A DNA stretch of 64,000 nucleotides, from NCBI RefSeq assembly GCF_019219075.1, contig NZ_JAHUWJ010000001.1, positions 62,001 to 126,000 of the forward strand, written 5' to 3'. Numbering within the stretch: position 1 is the first letter of the stretch; each line of letters begins with the position of its first letter. Shown one piece after another: positions 46,642 through 55,725 of this stretch. The DNA comes from Chitinophaga sp. sic0106. Lineage in GTDB: Bacteria > Bacteroidota > Bacteroidia > Chitinophagales > Chitinophagaceae. The translations under genes were made by a program, and so were the position numbers. The notes beneath the pieces are model-generated. The model saw nothing but the letters and a program-made list of their open reading frames with translations. It did not search any database and was not told where the DNA came from.

Positions 46642-46700
46642 TAACATTATTACATAAAAAAGGACGGTCATGGACCGTCCTTTTTTATGTAATAATGTTA
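46642..46700. terminator. 28-bp perfect inverted repeat, bidirectional terminator
   Basis: 46642-46669 pairs with 46673-46700 without a mismatch around a 3-nt loop (ATG). The core is AAAAAAGGACGGTC/GACCGTCCTTTTTT, giving a U-tract in both directions. It lies between convergent genes and is unusually long for a terminator. Confidence 0.9.
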
Positions 46701-46746
46701 AGTAACGAAATGTATTTAGCGGAGCTGCCGGGAAGACCTAAGCGAG

Positions 46747-46767
46747 GAGTCGCCGGCATGGCGACTC
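46747..46767. repeat. 8-bp stem palindrome next to the terminator
   Basis: GAGTCGCC pairs with GGCGACTC around GGCAT. It lies between the 28-bp inverted repeat and the stop of the minus-strand gene at 46784. It resembles other short GC-rich intergenic palindromes in the window (19741-19754, 38860-38880). Confidence 0.5.
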
Positions 46768-46783
46768 TTCACGGATAATGCAT

Positions 46784-47863
46784 TTATACCTCCGCCAGCA
46801 CCTTCAAAATCTCCGGCGACACATCTCCAAACACAGACACACCCGCAGCACCATTTTCCACAGCCAGTTTTACCGCAGTACGGAAATCATCATAGTTGTT
46901 GTGGAAGTCAGGCACAAACAAGCCGGCATACAGCGGGAATGCACCATGCAGTGCTTTTACACCTTCCGCAACGGCATCACCGATCCAGATCACTTTTTCT
47001 TTGTAGAATCCGTGATAGATCATGGGGCATACTGCCGTTAATGGCCAGTTGGTCCAGTCCTGGCGCACAATGCGTTTTGCGATTTCAGGCGTTGGAAATA
47101 CAGCAGCAGTAATATCTTTTTTATGTTGTTTTGCTACACCGGCAAGGTTGTTTACCACGTTGGTGATGCGGTCGTAGCGGTATTTACGCCAGGACGGGCT
47201 TTGATCCGGATGTTCGATATCCTTTGGATCAACACCATATTTTTCCTTGTAGCCTTTGCAGCAGGTATCGCAATAGCAGAAGTCATATTCAGGCAGTTCT
47301 TTCGACTGATCAATACCATAATGGCTCCAGAGGTTTACCGGCAGGATCACATCGCAGAAACGTACATAGTCCAGGTGAATACCATCTACATAATCTTTCT
47401 GGAGGATTTGCTCTACCTGCGATTTCAGGTAATTCACTACTTCAGGTTTGCTGGGGCATAGCCAGCGATAGTAGTCGACGTAAGGAGGGTGGTTGGCACA
47501 GGACTCACCTTTGCGATTTTGTGCATACCATTCCGGGTGACTGGCGAGCAGTTCTTTTTCGCCGCGGTTCATTGTCCACATCCAGCGGTGGGCTTTGATG
47601 CCATTGGCTTTGGCGGCTTTGAAATGTTGTTCACTGTCGGCCTCGAACATGATATCAGCGATGCCTGCTTTCTTATAACCTGCATACCTTTTTACGAGGT
47701 CGTCATATTTTTCCTTGTGGTCAGGGTTGATCCACACGCGATGAGATACTTTGCGTTTTTGCTGTGCAGCTGCTGCTTTTTCAGCGGCAATTACAGGCAG
47801 GGAGGGCGCTGCGAGCGCCACACCACCAATACTGAGTGTTTTGAGAAAATTACGTTTATCCAT
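46784..47863 (-). CDS. GHL10-like putative glycoside hydrolase (TIM barrel) with Tat-like leader
   Basis: 359 residues. The leader MDKRNFLKTLSIGGVALAAPSL resembles a Tat signal with KR in place of RR. The body reads as a TIM barrel: HRVWINPDHKEKYDDLVKRY, IADIMFEAD, then DGIHLDYVRF, which resembles the catalytic-strand motif of hypothetical glycosyl hydrolase 10 (DUF187-type) proteins, and FCYCDTCCKGY. Such proteins are putative glycosidases with poorly known substrates. It is the second gene after a CBM9-like protein (5 bp apart), so the pair probably acts on the same glycan in the periplasm. Confidence 0.75.
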   Translation of the reverse strand: MDKRNFLKTLSIGGVALAAPSLPVIAAEKAAAAQQKRKVSHRVWINPDHKEKYDDLVKRYAGYKKAGIADIMFEADSEQHFKAAKANGIKAHRWMWTMNRGEKELLASHPEWYAQNRKGESCANHPPYVDYYRWLCPSKPEVVNYLKSQVEQILQKDYVDGIHLDYVRFCDVILPVNLWSHYGIDQSKELPEYDFCYCDTCCKGYKEKYGVDPKDIEHPDQSPSWRKYRYDRITNVVNNLAGVAKQHKKDITAAVFPTPEIAKRIVRQDWTNWPLTAVCPMIYHGFYKEKVIWIGDAVAEGVKALHGAFPLYAGLFVPDFHNNYDDFRTAVKLAVENGAAGVSVFGDVSPEILKVLAEV

Positions 47864-47868
47864 TTACG

Positions 47869-48942
47869 TTATTTTTTATCTGACCAGATTTTACCTTCCT
47901 GATTAATATAAATTCGGGCAGCCATTTCGGGTACCTGTACACTGGCAGTAAACTGCTGACTGATGCCTTCCATTTCCAGCTGATACTTACCGGCAGGCAG
48001 TTTCAGGTCCGCAGCCTTTGTAGCAAACCGCCTGTTTTGTGCATGATAGGCTTGCTGTGCGTAGTACACTTCCCATAGCTGTTTCCTTGCTGCATCGTCG
48101 GCAGGGGCAATGAACGCGGGTACTTTTCCTGTACCTTGTGCAGTAGTAAACTGCAGGTAACCCCATCTCTCCGGTGCATGCATATTTATAATATCCTGCT
48201 GACTCCACACCCAGTTGTGTTCCGGTTTTTTACGTTTTACATACTTACCGTCCACTACGTCAGTATCCCATTCTACCCGTGAAAAATTAATGCGCCAGGT
48301 GCTGCCATTTGCCGGGATACCATCACCGAAAAAGCGTAGTGCGCTGAATGGGATCGCCATTTCAACCGTCCATGAGGAGTCCGTATCAGCCGGATTATTC
48401 AGCGTACCATTTACGCTTACAGCCGTCAGCAATCCTTTGGTATCCCAGTTGAGCATAGCATTACCACCATTGCGGTAAGGCTTTACCATAAAGAGATCCA
48501 TCACAGTGTTCAATGCGTTGATCTCTAATTCATAGTACTGGTGCGTATCTCCGTCGGGGTCAATGAATACTTCGAAATCATTGTCATTAAAAATAATAGC
48601 ATCATGATTTTTAAGTGTACCCCATACGTGCGGCTCCTGTAGCACTGCGCCAATGTATAAATACTTTTCATCCCACAGTAATTTAATACGTGTGCGGTAA
48701 GTAGGCGCAGGTTGGCGACTGCCTTCTATATCCGTAAAATCTTCCGACCAGGCGGCATGTTGCCATGCACCTTCATTTAAATGACCATCGATCGCAACAC
48801 TGCCGCTGGCACGCGTTACTACATAGTTGCGGGGCGTACCGCTGAAAGGCTTAAAGGCCGTAGAAAAAGTCTGTGCCACACTGATTTCGGGCCACAGGCA
48901 TCCATTTAGTAATAAGACTAGCAATCCAAATCTAAAGAACAT
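47869..48942 (-). CDS. CBM9-like carbohydrate-binding protein
   Basis: 357 residues from the ATG at 48942 (a GTG 33 bases upstream is in frame). The signal peptide MFFRFGLLVLLLNGC is followed by CLWPEISVAQ; the Cys gives a weak lipobox. The CBM9-like fold is shown by VAIDGHLNEGAWQHAAWSEDF, RIKLLWDEKYLYIGAVLQE, DNDFEVFIDPDGDTHQYYELE and WTVEMAIPFSAL. In Bacteroidetes such proteins bind sugars or form accessory parts of glycan-degrading sets. It precedes the GHL10-like gene and is divergent from the S9 peptidase gene. Confidence 0.88.
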   Translation of the reverse strand: MFFRFGLLVLLLNGCLWPEISVAQTFSTAFKPFSGTPRNYVVTRASGSVAIDGHLNEGAWQHAAWSEDFTDIEGSRQPAPTYRTRIKLLWDEKYLYIGAVLQEPHVWGTLKNHDAIIFNDNDFEVFIDPDGDTHQYYELEINALNTVMDLFMVKPYRNGGNAMLNWDTKGLLTAVSVNGTLNNPADTDSSWTVEMAIPFSALRFFGDGIPANGSTWRINFSRVEWDTDVVDGKYVKRKKPEHNWVWSQQDIINMHAPERWGYLQFTTAQGTGKVPAFIAPADDAARKQLWEVYYAQQAYHAQNRRFATKAADLKLPAGKYQLEMEGISQQFTASVQVPEMAARIYINQEGKIWSDKK

Positions 48943-49055
48943 AAGCAACCGGGTTTGATTCCAAACTAAGGGCACTAAGTTAATCTTAATAAATTATGAA
49001 TCCCAGACCATCAATTATTCCTACATTTATACGATTCAAAACAACCTTTCAGATC

Positions 49056-51086
49056 ATGTACAAATCAATTTTACTGACAGGATTATTATTTACAACTATG
49101 GCAGCATCAGCCCAGGAAAAGATGACGCCTGAGCTCCTATGGCAGCTAGGCAGAGTGAGTGGTGAAACTGTGACAGAAGATGGCAAAACCGTTATCTACG
49201 GCGTTTCCCAGGTAAATTTAACCGAAAATAAAAGTGAGAAAAACCTGTTTGCTATTCCACTGGCAGGAGGCACTCCCAAACAACTCACTACCGCAACGGG
49301 AGCCGAAGGAGATGTGGTGGCATTACCCGGCAACAAAATTGGTTTCTCCCTAAAAGGACAATGGTGGGAAATGAATGCCGATGGCTCCAACCCGGTACAG
49401 AAAACAAATGTAGCCGGCGGTATGCAAAATATCCGCATTTCTCCTGATGGAAAACACATCCTGTTTTCCAACGAAGTAAAGGTGAACAAGGTGAGTGGTA
49501 AAGACTTCTATCCGGATCTGACCAGATCAAATGTGCAGATCTATGATAACCTGAACTACCGCCACTGGGATACCTGGGAAGATGGTAGTTTTTCACACGT
49601 GTTTTATGCTACGTATGAAGATGGTAAGGTAGGTACACCGGTAGACATTATGGCCAATGAGCCATACGACTGCCCGCAGATGCCTGCCGGCGGTGCGGAA
49701 GACCTGATCTGGAGCAAGGATGGCAAAAGCATCATCTACGTTTGCAAAAAGAAATACGGTAAAGAATATGCACTCAGCACCAATACCGGTGTGTATGAGT
49801 ACCACCTCGATACCAAAGCCACCAGCAACCTTTCCGAAGGAATGAAAGGCTACGATGTAACGCCAGCTTTCAGCACTGATGGAAAATATTTACTGTGGCT
49901 GAGCATGGAGCATGATGGTTACGAAGCAGATAAAAACGATATTATTCTGCTCAACAAGGCTACCGGCCAGAAATCCAACCTCACTAAAGGCTGGGATGGT
50001 ACGGTATCCGCTGCACGCTTCAGCACCGACGGTAAAAAAATCTACTTCCTTGCTGTTATCAAAGGTACAGAGCAACTGCTGGAAATTACTTTACAGAAAG
50101 ATGTAGCGGCTACCAATGAAAAACACATCCGTCAGATTACCAGTGGTGATTTCGATATCAATGATATGGTGAGCCAGCAAGGCACTACCATGGTAGTAAC
50201 CCGCACTGATATGAATCATGCGGCCGAAGTATTTACGGTGGACCTGGCGAAAGGCGCCGTACAACCGCTGACTTCCGTAAACAAAGCTACCTACGACAAA
50301 ATAGGCATGAGCAAAGTGGAAAAGCGCTGGATCAAAACTACCGATAACAAAGAGATGCTGGCATGGGTGATCTATCCACCGGATTTTGATCCTGCCAAAA
50401 AATATCCTACCCTTCTGTATTGCCAGGGTGGACCTCAATCGGCCTTATCACAATTTTACTCCTACCGTTGGAATTTCCAGCTGATGGCTGCACAGGGCTA
50501 CATTGTGGTAGCACCTAACCGCCGGGGTATGCCGGGCCACGGGGTGGAATGGAATGCCGCTATCAGTAAGGACTGGGGCGGTCAGCCAATCCGCGATTAC
50601 CTGAGTGCTATCGACGACGTGGCCAAAGAACCTTATGTGGATAAAAACAGGCTGGGAGCGGTAGGCGCCAGCTATGGCGGATACAGCGTGTATATGCTGG
50701 CAGGCGTACACGAAAACAGGTTTAAAACTTTCATTGCGCACGACGGATTATTTGACCTGAAAAGCTGGTATGGCACTACCGAGGAACTCTGGTTTGCCAA
50801 CTGGGATATCGGGGCTTACTGGGATAAAGCCAACGCGGATACCTACAAAAACTTTAATCCGAGTGAACTGGCCAATAAATGGAATACTCCCATACTGATC
50901 ATTCAGGGGGGCATCGACTTCCGCGTACCTATCGAGCAGGGGTTGCAAGCCTTCCAGCTGGCGCAGCTGAAAGGGATCAAGAGCAAACTGTTGCACTTCC
51001 CTGAAGAAAATCACTGGGTATTGAAGCCGCAGAATGCGATTGTATGGCAACGTGAGTTCTTCAACTGGCTGAAAGAAACATTGTAA
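49056..51086 (+). CDS. S9-family (prolyl oligopeptidase/DPP IV-like) serine peptidase
   Basis: 676 residues from the ATG at 49056 that begins the signal peptide (MYKSILLTGLLFTTMAASAQ). An N-terminal beta-propeller with repeated SPDGKHILF and STDGKYLLW-type units is followed by an alpha/beta-hydrolase domain. The catalytic triad candidates are Ser539 in GASYGGY, Asp621 in GGIDFRVP and His653 in ENHWV. S9 enzymes cleave short peptides, often after proline or as acylaminoacyl or dipeptidyl peptidases. It is periplasmic or surface-linked, and a peptide-scavenging role is inferred. Confidence 0.95.
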   Translation: MYKSILLTGLLFTTMAASAQEKMTPELLWQLGRVSGETVTEDGKTVIYGVSQVNLTENKSEKNLFAIPLAGGTPKQLTTATGAEGDVVALPGNKIGFSLKGQWWEMNADGSNPVQKTNVAGGMQNIRISPDGKHILFSNEVKVNKVSGKDFYPDLTRSNVQIYDNLNYRHWDTWEDGSFSHVFYATYEDGKVGTPVDIMANEPYDCPQMPAGGAEDLIWSKDGKSIIYVCKKKYGKEYALSTNTGVYEYHLDTKATSNLSEGMKGYDVTPAFSTDGKYLLWLSMEHDGYEADKNDIILLNKATGQKSNLTKGWDGTVSAARFSTDGKKIYFLAVIKGTEQLLEITLQKDVAATNEKHIRQITSGDFDINDMVSQQGTTMVVTRTDMNHAAEVFTVDLAKGAVQPLTSVNKATYDKIGMSKVEKRWIKTTDNKEMLAWVIYPPDFDPAKKYPTLLYCQGGPQSALSQFYSYRWNFQLMAAQGYIVVAPNRRGMPGHGVEWNAAISKDWGGQPIRDYLSAIDDVAKEPYVDKNRLGAVGASYGGYSVYMLAGVHENRFKTFIAHDGLFDLKSWYGTTEELWFANWDIGAYWDKANADTYKNFNPSELANKWNTPILIIQGGIDFRVPIEQGLQAFQLAQLKGIKSKLLHFPEENHWVLKPQNAIVWQREFFNWLKETL

Positions 51087-51117
51087 CTTACCACATATCA
51101 TCACCAAAACCGACTCC

Positions 51118-51894
51118 ATGACTGCTTTAACACTTGACATTCAGGATGGCATAGCCACCATTACATTGAACAGGCCGGAAGTTTATAATGCCTTCAATGA
51201 CCCGCTTAGTTACGAACTACAGGATGCCCTTAAACAGGCCGAACGCGATGCCAGTGTGCGCGTAGTGGTATTAACCGGAGCCGGTAAGGCTTTTAGCAGC
51301 GGGCAGGATCTTAAGGCAGCCATGGAGGGCGGAAAGCGGAATTTGAGCGAGTCGCTGCACAAAAGATACAATCCTATCATCAGGGCTATACGCAATATGC
51401 CTAAGCCGGTGATCTGCAAGCTGAACGGTGTGGCGGCCGGCGCCGGCTGTTCGCTGGCACTGGCCTGCGACCTGATCATTGCCAGCGAAACCGCCAGTAT
51501 GATTGAGATTTTTGTGAATATTGCCCTGGTGCTGGATAGTGGATCATCCTATTTCCTGCCACGTACTGTAGGCTATCACCGGGCATTTGAGCTGGCCACT
51601 AAAGCCTCCAAGGTTAGTGCGGAAGAAGCACTGCAACTGGGGCTGGTAAACAAAGTGGTGCCGGCCTCTGAGCTGGATGAAGCCGTGACCGCTGAGGCTA
51701 AATACTACGCTAACGCGCCTACGAAGGCCATCGCCCTCATGAAAAAAATGCTGACTAAGGGCATGACCGAAAGCCTGGATGAAGCATTGGAATATGAGGC
51801 TTATTGCCAGGAGATAGCAGGGAATTCGAAGGACAATACCCAGGGAGTGACGGCGTTTCTTGAGAAGAGAACGCCGGTATTTACCGGTGAATAA
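51118..51894 (+). CDS. Enoyl-CoA hydratase/isomerase family protein, PaaG-like
   Basis: 258 residues of crotonase fold. The oxyanion-hole motifs are AFSSGQDLKAA and NGVAAGAGCSLALACD. The segment ALVLDSGSSYFLPRTVG carries an acidic residue where PaaG-type isomerases have LVPDCGGTW, so it fits the 1,2-epoxyphenylacetyl-CoA isomerase/PaaG-PaaB group better than a classical hydratase with two glutamates. No other phenylacetate gene is in the window, so the pathway is uncertain. It starts 31 bp after the S9 peptidase gene and ends at a bidirectional terminator. Confidence 0.88.
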   Translation: MTALTLDIQDGIATITLNRPEVYNAFNDPLSYELQDALKQAERDASVRVVVLTGAGKAFSSGQDLKAAMEGGKRNLSESLHKRYNPIIRAIRNMPKPVICKLNGVAAGAGCSLALACDLIIASETASMIEIFVNIALVLDSGSSYFLPRTVGYHRAFELATKASKVSAEEALQLGLVNKVVPASELDEAVTAEAKYYANAPTKAIALMKKMLTKGMTESLDEALEYEAYCQEIAGNSKDNTQGVTAFLEKRTPVFTGE

Positions 51895-52063
51895 CGCCTT
51901 TTGCGGACAGATTTTCGAGACGATGCATCAAGCGTAATCTGAAGACTCCCGGAATTGGGTATATGAAAATTCTCTCCAGCAGGAATCGAGTAAAAATTAC
52001 TTTTGATATATCTTCTTAATGGGGTCCGCACTCCGCGCGGGTAACCACTTCCGGACTCATATA

Positions 52064-52104
52064 AAAAAAAGCGCGTCCTGTAAATTGCAGGACGCGCTTT
52101 TTTT
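52064..52104. terminator. Bidirectional terminator between convergent genes
   Basis: AAAAAAAGCGCGTCCTG pairs perfectly with CAGGACGCGCTTTTTTT (17 bp) around a 7-nt loop. It gives a U-tract in both directions and separates the enoyl-CoA hydratase gene (plus) from the outer-membrane protein gene (minus). Confidence 0.92.
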
Positions 52105-52121
52105 ATATCAGGTAGATAAGA

Positions 52122-52823
52122 TTATAATCCGCTCACTACGATACCGATCTGGTATGGTCTGATATCGTATTTGTCGTTGTCTTTCAACAGTGGGGTGATG
52201 GAATAGCTGTAGAACAGGCCGATGTTTCCATAACCGATGCGGGCAGTAGCTGCCATGCGCCAGGAGTTGAAATACTCTTTGTTTCTAACCTTGTCGGTAG
52301 TTTTACCGCCGTTAGGGCCGGTAGTCTTAGCTTTCGTGTGTGCGTCCATAAGGGCACCCAATTTCACGCCCAAACCTGCCTTAAAGCCTTTATTGGCATT
52401 ATCAGGTACGGAACGGTATCTCAGCTCAATAGGAATCTCCAGGTAAGTGGTAGCCACTTTATAACGCTTGTTAGCGGTAGTGTAAGGGAAGGTGATCTCG
52501 CTGTTGTTCGTTCTGCCCGCTACATCCATAGAGTGGTCTTTCAACATCACACCGCTGGTGCTGATGCCCAAACCGGGAGCAATGCTGAATTTAGACTTAT
52601 TGAGAGGAATATCATACATGAAAGCAACATTAAAGCCCCTGTTGAAGCCGGATTTGATGCTATCCGGAGATCCTGCCCAGCCGTCGTACGACAATTGGAT
52701 CATCAGGAAGTCCCTGGAATGAGTCACGGAATTCATCGCTTTATTCATTGGAGAACCTCCGTCCTGCGCAAAAACTCCGATAGAAGTGGCTATCAGTCCA
52801 AGGGTAAAGAGTATTTTTTTCAT
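52122..52823 (-). CDS. Outer-membrane beta-barrel protein
   Basis: 233 residues with a signal peptide (MKKILFTLGLIATSIGVFAQ). The mature part alternates polar and aromatic residues in strands (FLMIQLSYDGWAG, GFNVAFMYDIPL, FSIAPGLGIS, TYLEIPIELRYRS, IGYGNIGLFYSYSI), the pattern of the porT-like or OMP_b-brl families common in Bacteroidetes. It ends in a hydrophobic strand QIGIVVSGL. Function unknown. It has a good TTG-N17-TAAATTTG promoter and its own terminator, and is divergent from the hybrid histidine kinase. Confidence 0.85.
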   Translation of the reverse strand: MKKILFTLGLIATSIGVFAQDGGSPMNKAMNSVTHSRDFLMIQLSYDGWAGSPDSIKSGFNRGFNVAFMYDIPLNKSKFSIAPGLGISTSGVMLKDHSMDVAGRTNNSEITFPYTTANKRYKVATTYLEIPIELRYRSVPDNANKGFKAGLGVKLGALMDAHTKAKTTGPNGGKTTDKVRNKEYFNSWRMAATARIGYGNIGLFYSYSITPLLKDNDKYDIRPYQIGIVVSGL

Positions 52824-52856
52824 AAAATCTTAATACTTAAGAAAAAGAATATTAGG

Positions 52857-52884
52857 CAAATTTAATGGAATGATTGTAAAACAA
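52857..52884 (-). promoter_or_regulatory. Promoter of the outer-membrane protein gene
   Basis: On the minus strand TTG, 17 bp, TAAATTTG (52857-52864) fits the Bacteroidetes consensus at allowed spacing. The ATG at 52823 lies 33 bp downstream. Confidence 0.7.
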
Positions 52885-52979
52885 TTGGTTAAAATATTGC
52901 AAAAAGCAAGATCCACATGAGCCATTCCAATGCCGGAAGTTACATAAATTTGAAATTGATAACCATATTCTTTTCCTGT

Positions 52980-52999
52980 AAAATGAACAAAATGAACAG
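52980..52999 (-). repeat. Exact 20-bp copy of the 10793-10812 TGTTCATTT double box
   Basis: On the minus strand the 20 bases are CTGTTCATTTTGTTCATTTT, the same as the plus strand at 10793-10812. Read on the plus strand it lies 119 bp before the hybrid histidine kinase ATG. It has the same orientation relative to the kinase as the other copy has to the adhesin. Confidence 0.6.
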
Positions 53000-53118
53000 G
53001 CAAAATGGGACAAATAATCCTTAATTTGAAATAAAATCTCCCACCAGGTCCTTAACCACTGCCAACGCTGACTATTTATAGTTGTACAATTTTTAAGAGT
53101 TTATGAACATAATTCTCG

Positions 53119-55725
53119 ATGAAAAAAATTGTTAATAGCGTAATCTGGCTCTTCGTTACAATAGGTTTACTGTTGTGCGTATTGCTCTATTATGCCTGGA
53201 GCATCCGTCAAAGAATGGAAATCACCATTGAGGCTGCCCGCAAAGACGCGGCAAACGCAAGGCTGCTGCATAATTATCTCGAAAAAACCCAATACTATAC
53301 CAACTACAGCTTCTGGTTTATCCTGATGGCAGTAGCAGTGGCCATCATATTCCTGGCCGTAGAAGGCCGCTACATTGCCCTGCACTTCCGCCAGCTGCGG
53401 GACAGGGCCAACCGCCTGTATAAAAATACCCAGTCGTACAAACGCCTGGCCCAACAGGCAGGCCCCATCATGTATACCTCCTCTCCCGAAGGGTTTTTCA
53501 CTTATGTAAATGAAGGCGTGGCCACCATTACCGGCTACCAACCCGAACAGGTGATCGGCAAACATTACTCCATGTTCCTGGATACCCGCACCTATAACAA
53601 GCTGCAGGACTACTACGTATCACAGATGAAAGGCTACCTGGATTATTCTTCCATCCAGTTTGAAATCATCACCAGCTCCGGTGAAAAAAAATGGGTGGAA
53701 CAGATGGTGTCCATCATCCGGGACGACGAAGGCCGCGTAACGGAATTCCAGTGCATCGTGAAAGAGCTATACCACAGCAATGGCCGGGACTACCGCGTGG
53801 ATTACCTGCGGGACCGCCTGGAGGCCGTAGTGGATTTCACGCCCTCCATGATGTTTATCAAAGACATGGAAGGCCGCTACATCCTCGTAAACCAACGGTT
53901 TACCGATGTGATGCAGGTAAAAAAAGAAGAAGTGATTGGCAGGATAGATGCTGACCTACAATATCCCTGGGCCTCGCGGTATGCAGAACTGGACTCGGCG
54001 GTAATAAGCACCGGAACCGCTGCCAGCCTGGATGACACCCTGGAACTAAACGGCGAACAAGTACACTACTACGTTACCAAGTTCCCCCTGCGCAACGCAC
54101 ACGACGAAATGATAGGGGTTTGCGGCATTGCCCACGACGTTACCGAAAAAAAGAACCACATCAAAGCCCTCGTACAGGCACAACGCATAGCCGAAGAAGC
54201 CCGCCGGGCACAGGAAACCTTCCTCGCCAACATGAGCCACGAAATTCGTACGCCCATGAACGGTATCCTTGGCATGACCCAACTGCTCCGGCAGGATACT
54301 AAGCTATCCACCCAACAACAGGAGTTTGTATCGGCCATCCAAACATCCGCCGCCAACCTGCTGGTCATTATCAACGAGATCCTCGACTTCTCCAAAATAA
54401 AAGCCGGAAAACTAAAAATTGAAGAAACCCCCTTCCACCTGCGAGATGAAGTTGAAAAAGCGATGTACCCTCTCCGAATACAGATACAGGAAAAAAAACT
54501 GGCTTTCAATGTGCTGATTGATGAACGTATTCCGCAAATACTGATCGGCGACAAGATAAGATTAATGCAAGTACTGGTAAACCTCGTGGAAAACGCCATT
54601 AAGTTTACTGCCAGGGGCAGCGTAAGCGTACACCTGTACCCGTTAGCCATCACCCCGGATACCCTGCAATTACGCATTGAAGTGACAGATACCGGCATCG
54701 GCATCGCCCCTGAAAAACAACAATTCGTTTTCGAAAGCTTTACCCAGTCACACAGTGCCAATAACCGAAACTTTGGCGGCACCGGGCTGGGACTGGCCAT
54801 CTGTAAGGAACTCGTGGAAATGCAGGGAGGCGAAATCAGGGTGATCAGCGAGCTGGGCAAAGGAGCCATGTTCACGGTAGAACTGCCGTTCCGCTACGAC
54901 GATAACATCTCCCCGGAGGGGGAAAAGCTAACACGCCAACAACTGAACAGCAAACACCTGCTCGGGAAATCTATACTGGTAGTGGAAGATAACCTGATCA
55001 ACCAAAAGGTAGCCTTCCACGCACTTCAAAAAGGTGGCGCCAGGGTACATATGGTGGAAAATGGCCAGATAGCCGTGGAACTTACGCTGTTACAGTCGTA
55101 CGACTGCATACTCATGGATATACAAATGCCCGGCATGGATGGCTACGAAGCCACCCGTACTATCCGGAAAAATGGCATCAACACCGTGATAATAGCCATG
55201 ACCGCATCCGCCTTAAAAGGAGAAAAAGAAAGATGCCTCGAAGCCGGCATGAACGCCTACATCTCCAAACCTTACGAACAACAGGAATTATTTTCAACCA
55301 TTCTAAAGTCCACCGGCACGTCCATGCCGGCACCCCAACAATTATTCACCATGACAAACACACCCTACAACAGCCCCGACAGTAACTACCTCCGCGAAAA
55401 GGTAGGCCTGGACGACCAGGAAATTATCTTGCTTTACCAGGATATGTTACTGGAATTTCCGGCGAAAATGGAAGTGCTGCAACAACATGTGCAACAGCAG
55501 GATTGGGAAAATACTTTCATTATGGCCCATCAGATAAAAACGCTGTTTAAACTATTGCAGTATAACGCCGCCGCAGATTTGTGCGAGTCTATTGAGATCG
55601 ATGCGAACCGGTCTGAAAATCTTGTTACAATCCCTGCCCGGGTAAGTAGTCTGATAACGGCATACAACGCCTTCTTACCCAGCCTGCAGGCGGCTGCCAA
55701 TCAACCTCTCGGCAATGAAAAGTAA
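53119..55725 (+). CDS. Hybrid sensor histidine kinase with two PAS domains, receiver and HPt
   Basis: 868 residues. Two transmembrane helices (~7-28 and ~64-85) bracket a short periplasmic loop. PAS 1 covers ~108-225 (GFFTYVNEGVATITGYQPEQ) and PAS 2 ~232-350. HisKA has the phosphoacceptor His374 in NMSHEIRTPMNG. The HATPase has NLVENAIKF, DTGIGIAPEKQ and FGGTGLGLAICKELV. A receiver domain follows with Asp667 in CILMDIQMPGMDGYE. The C-terminus is an HPt domain with His804 in MAHQIKTLFKLL. A complete phosphorelay lies within one chain, needing only an external response regulator, which is not seen nearby. Its last 25 bp overlap the convergent Kdp-linked kinase gene. A double TGTTCATTT box lies in its upstream region. 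Confidence 0.95.
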   Translation: MKKIVNSVIWLFVTIGLLLCVLLYYAWSIRQRMEITIEAARKDAANARLLHNYLEKTQYYTNYSFWFILMAVAVAIIFLAVEGRYIALHFRQLRDRANRLYKNTQSYKRLAQQAGPIMYTSSPEGFFTYVNEGVATITGYQPEQVIGKHYSMFLDTRTYNKLQDYYVSQMKGYLDYSSIQFEIITSSGEKKWVEQMVSIIRDDEGRVTEFQCIVKELYHSNGRDYRVDYLRDRLEAVVDFTPSMMFIKDMEGRYILVNQRFTDVMQVKKEEVIGRIDADLQYPWASRYAELDSAVISTGTAASLDDTLELNGEQVHYYVTKFPLRNAHDEMIGVCGIAHDVTEKKNHIKALVQAQRIAEEARRAQETFLANMSHEIRTPMNGILGMTQLLRQDTKLSTQQQEFVSAIQTSAANLLVIINEILDFSKIKAGKLKIEETPFHLRDEVEKAMYPLRIQIQEKKLAFNVLIDERIPQILIGDKIRLMQVLVNLVENAIKFTARGSVSVHLYPLAITPDTLQLRIEVTDTGIGIAPEKQQFVFESFTQSHSANNRNFGGTGLGLAICKELVEMQGGEIRVISELGKGAMFTVELPFRYDDNISPEGEKLTRQQLNSKHLLGKSILVVEDNLINQKVAFHALQKGGARVHMVENGQIAVELTLLQSYDCILMDIQMPGMDGYEATRTIRKNGINTVIIAMTASALKGEKERCLEAGMNAYISKPYEQQELFSTILKSTGTSMPAPQQLFTMTNTPYNSPDSNYLREKVGLDDQEIILLYQDMLLEFPAKMEVLQQHVQQQDWENTFIMAHQIKTLFKLLQYNAAADLCESIEIDANRSENLVTIPARVSSLITAYNAFLPSLQAAANQPLGNEK

